A stretch of DNA of 5,971 bases, taken from NCBI GenBank assembly GCA_946409145.1, contig CAMJVA010000102.1, positions 1 through 5,971 of the forward strand, read 5' to 3'. The translations under genes and the position numbers were made by a program. This DNA is from an uncultured Enterococcus sp. Lineage in GTDB: Bacteria > Bacillota > Bacilli > Lactobacillales > Enterococcaceae. Positions 5,832-5,971 of this stretch are shown piece by piece; within the stretch, counting starts at the first letter, position 1, and every line of letters begins with the position of its first letter. The notes below the pieces were generated by a model, which had not been told where the DNA came from, made no database searches, and was given only the letters and a program-made list of their open reading frames with translations.

Positions 5832-5971
5832 TTAATCTAATTTTTCTTTTGCTTTTTCTGGAACTTCAGAGCCTTTCACTTCTTCATAAGAAGTGACGCC
5901 TTTATTTTTATTCCAAGTCACTTTTAAATAAGCATTCATTTTTAATGGGCGATCTTTAAAAGCGGCAAATT
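5832..5971 (-). CDS. YxeA-family protein, C-terminal part (runs off the window)
   Basis: Only the last 45 residues are inside the window, and the start lies beyond 5971. The frame reads FAAFKDRPLKMNAYLKVTWN, then KNKGVTSYEEVKGSEVPEKA, then KEKLD and a TAA at 5834-5832. The pattern RPLK..AYLKV...KGVTSYEEV....VP.KA.EKL is the C-terminal signature of YxeA-family (DUF1093) proteins, small secreted or membrane-anchored proteins of about 110-130 residues; their biochemical role is not established. It precedes the ATPase gene by 17 bases on the same strand, so it heads or belongs to the transporter operon. In Bacillus subtilis, yxeA follows the yxdLM transporter genes, which supports a functional link, although here the order is reversed. 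The identification rests on motif memory, and the N-terminus cannot be seen. Confidence 0.82.
   Translation of the reverse strand, partial: FAAFKDRPLKMNAYLKVTWNKNKGVTSYEEVKGSEVPEKAKEKLD

Noticed and set aside
1..5971. Insertion sequence, transposase or integration ends that might explain the SDR truncation.
   Set aside because: No transposase frame, long terminal inverted repeats or target duplications were seen around 1600-2200. A simple deletion explains the data.

Overview
The window is AT-rich (roughly two-thirds A+T by eye), with strong GGAGG-type ribosome binding sites, tight terminators and protein families typical of low-GC Firmicutes. A DUF4767-like lipoprotein, a YxeA-family protein and a BceAB-type transporter together suggest Lactobacillales, most likely Enterococcus or a close relative. 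The genus is an inference from family recognition, and no species can be named.

Layout, left to right. (1) 13-939, minus: a Ser/Thr-rich lipoprotein with a DUF4767-like domain, with its own extended -10 promoter (970-978). (2) 1132-1407, minus: an unrecognised 91-residue protein with two membrane segments, ended by an intrinsic terminator (1012-1056). (3) 1408-1626: AT-rich spacer with a possible leader and inverted repeat for gene 2 and a weak terminator for gene 4. (4) 1627-1911, minus: the C-terminal third of a short-chain dehydrogenase/reductase, lacking the cofactor-binding and catalytic parts, so a gene remnant. (5) 1951-2022, plus: a consensus extended -10 promoter followed within about ten bases by a strong terminator hairpin. 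It is either a very short RNA or an attenuator-like leader. (6) 2197-3216, plus: a complete luciferase-like (LLM) flavin-dependent oxidoreductase. (7) A bidirectional terminator (3215-3251) shared by the convergent genes on either side. (8) 5971-3250, minus: a three-gene operon, reading yxeA-like (cut by the window edge), BceA-type ATPase, BceB-type ten-helix permease.

How they work together. The three operon genes form one unit: the ATPase and permease should assemble into a membrane complex of the peptide-antibiotic sensing/detoxification type, with a small exported YxeA-family partner. No two-component system lies inside the window; if there is one, it is upstream of 5971 or elsewhere. The lipoprotein, the small membrane protein and the LLM enzyme appear to be separate transcription units with no clear link to the transporter.

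No clearly new multi-gene system is visible. The parts that known genes explain least are the promoter-terminator unit at 1951-2022 beside the decayed SDR gene, and the small membrane protein with its possible leader repeat.
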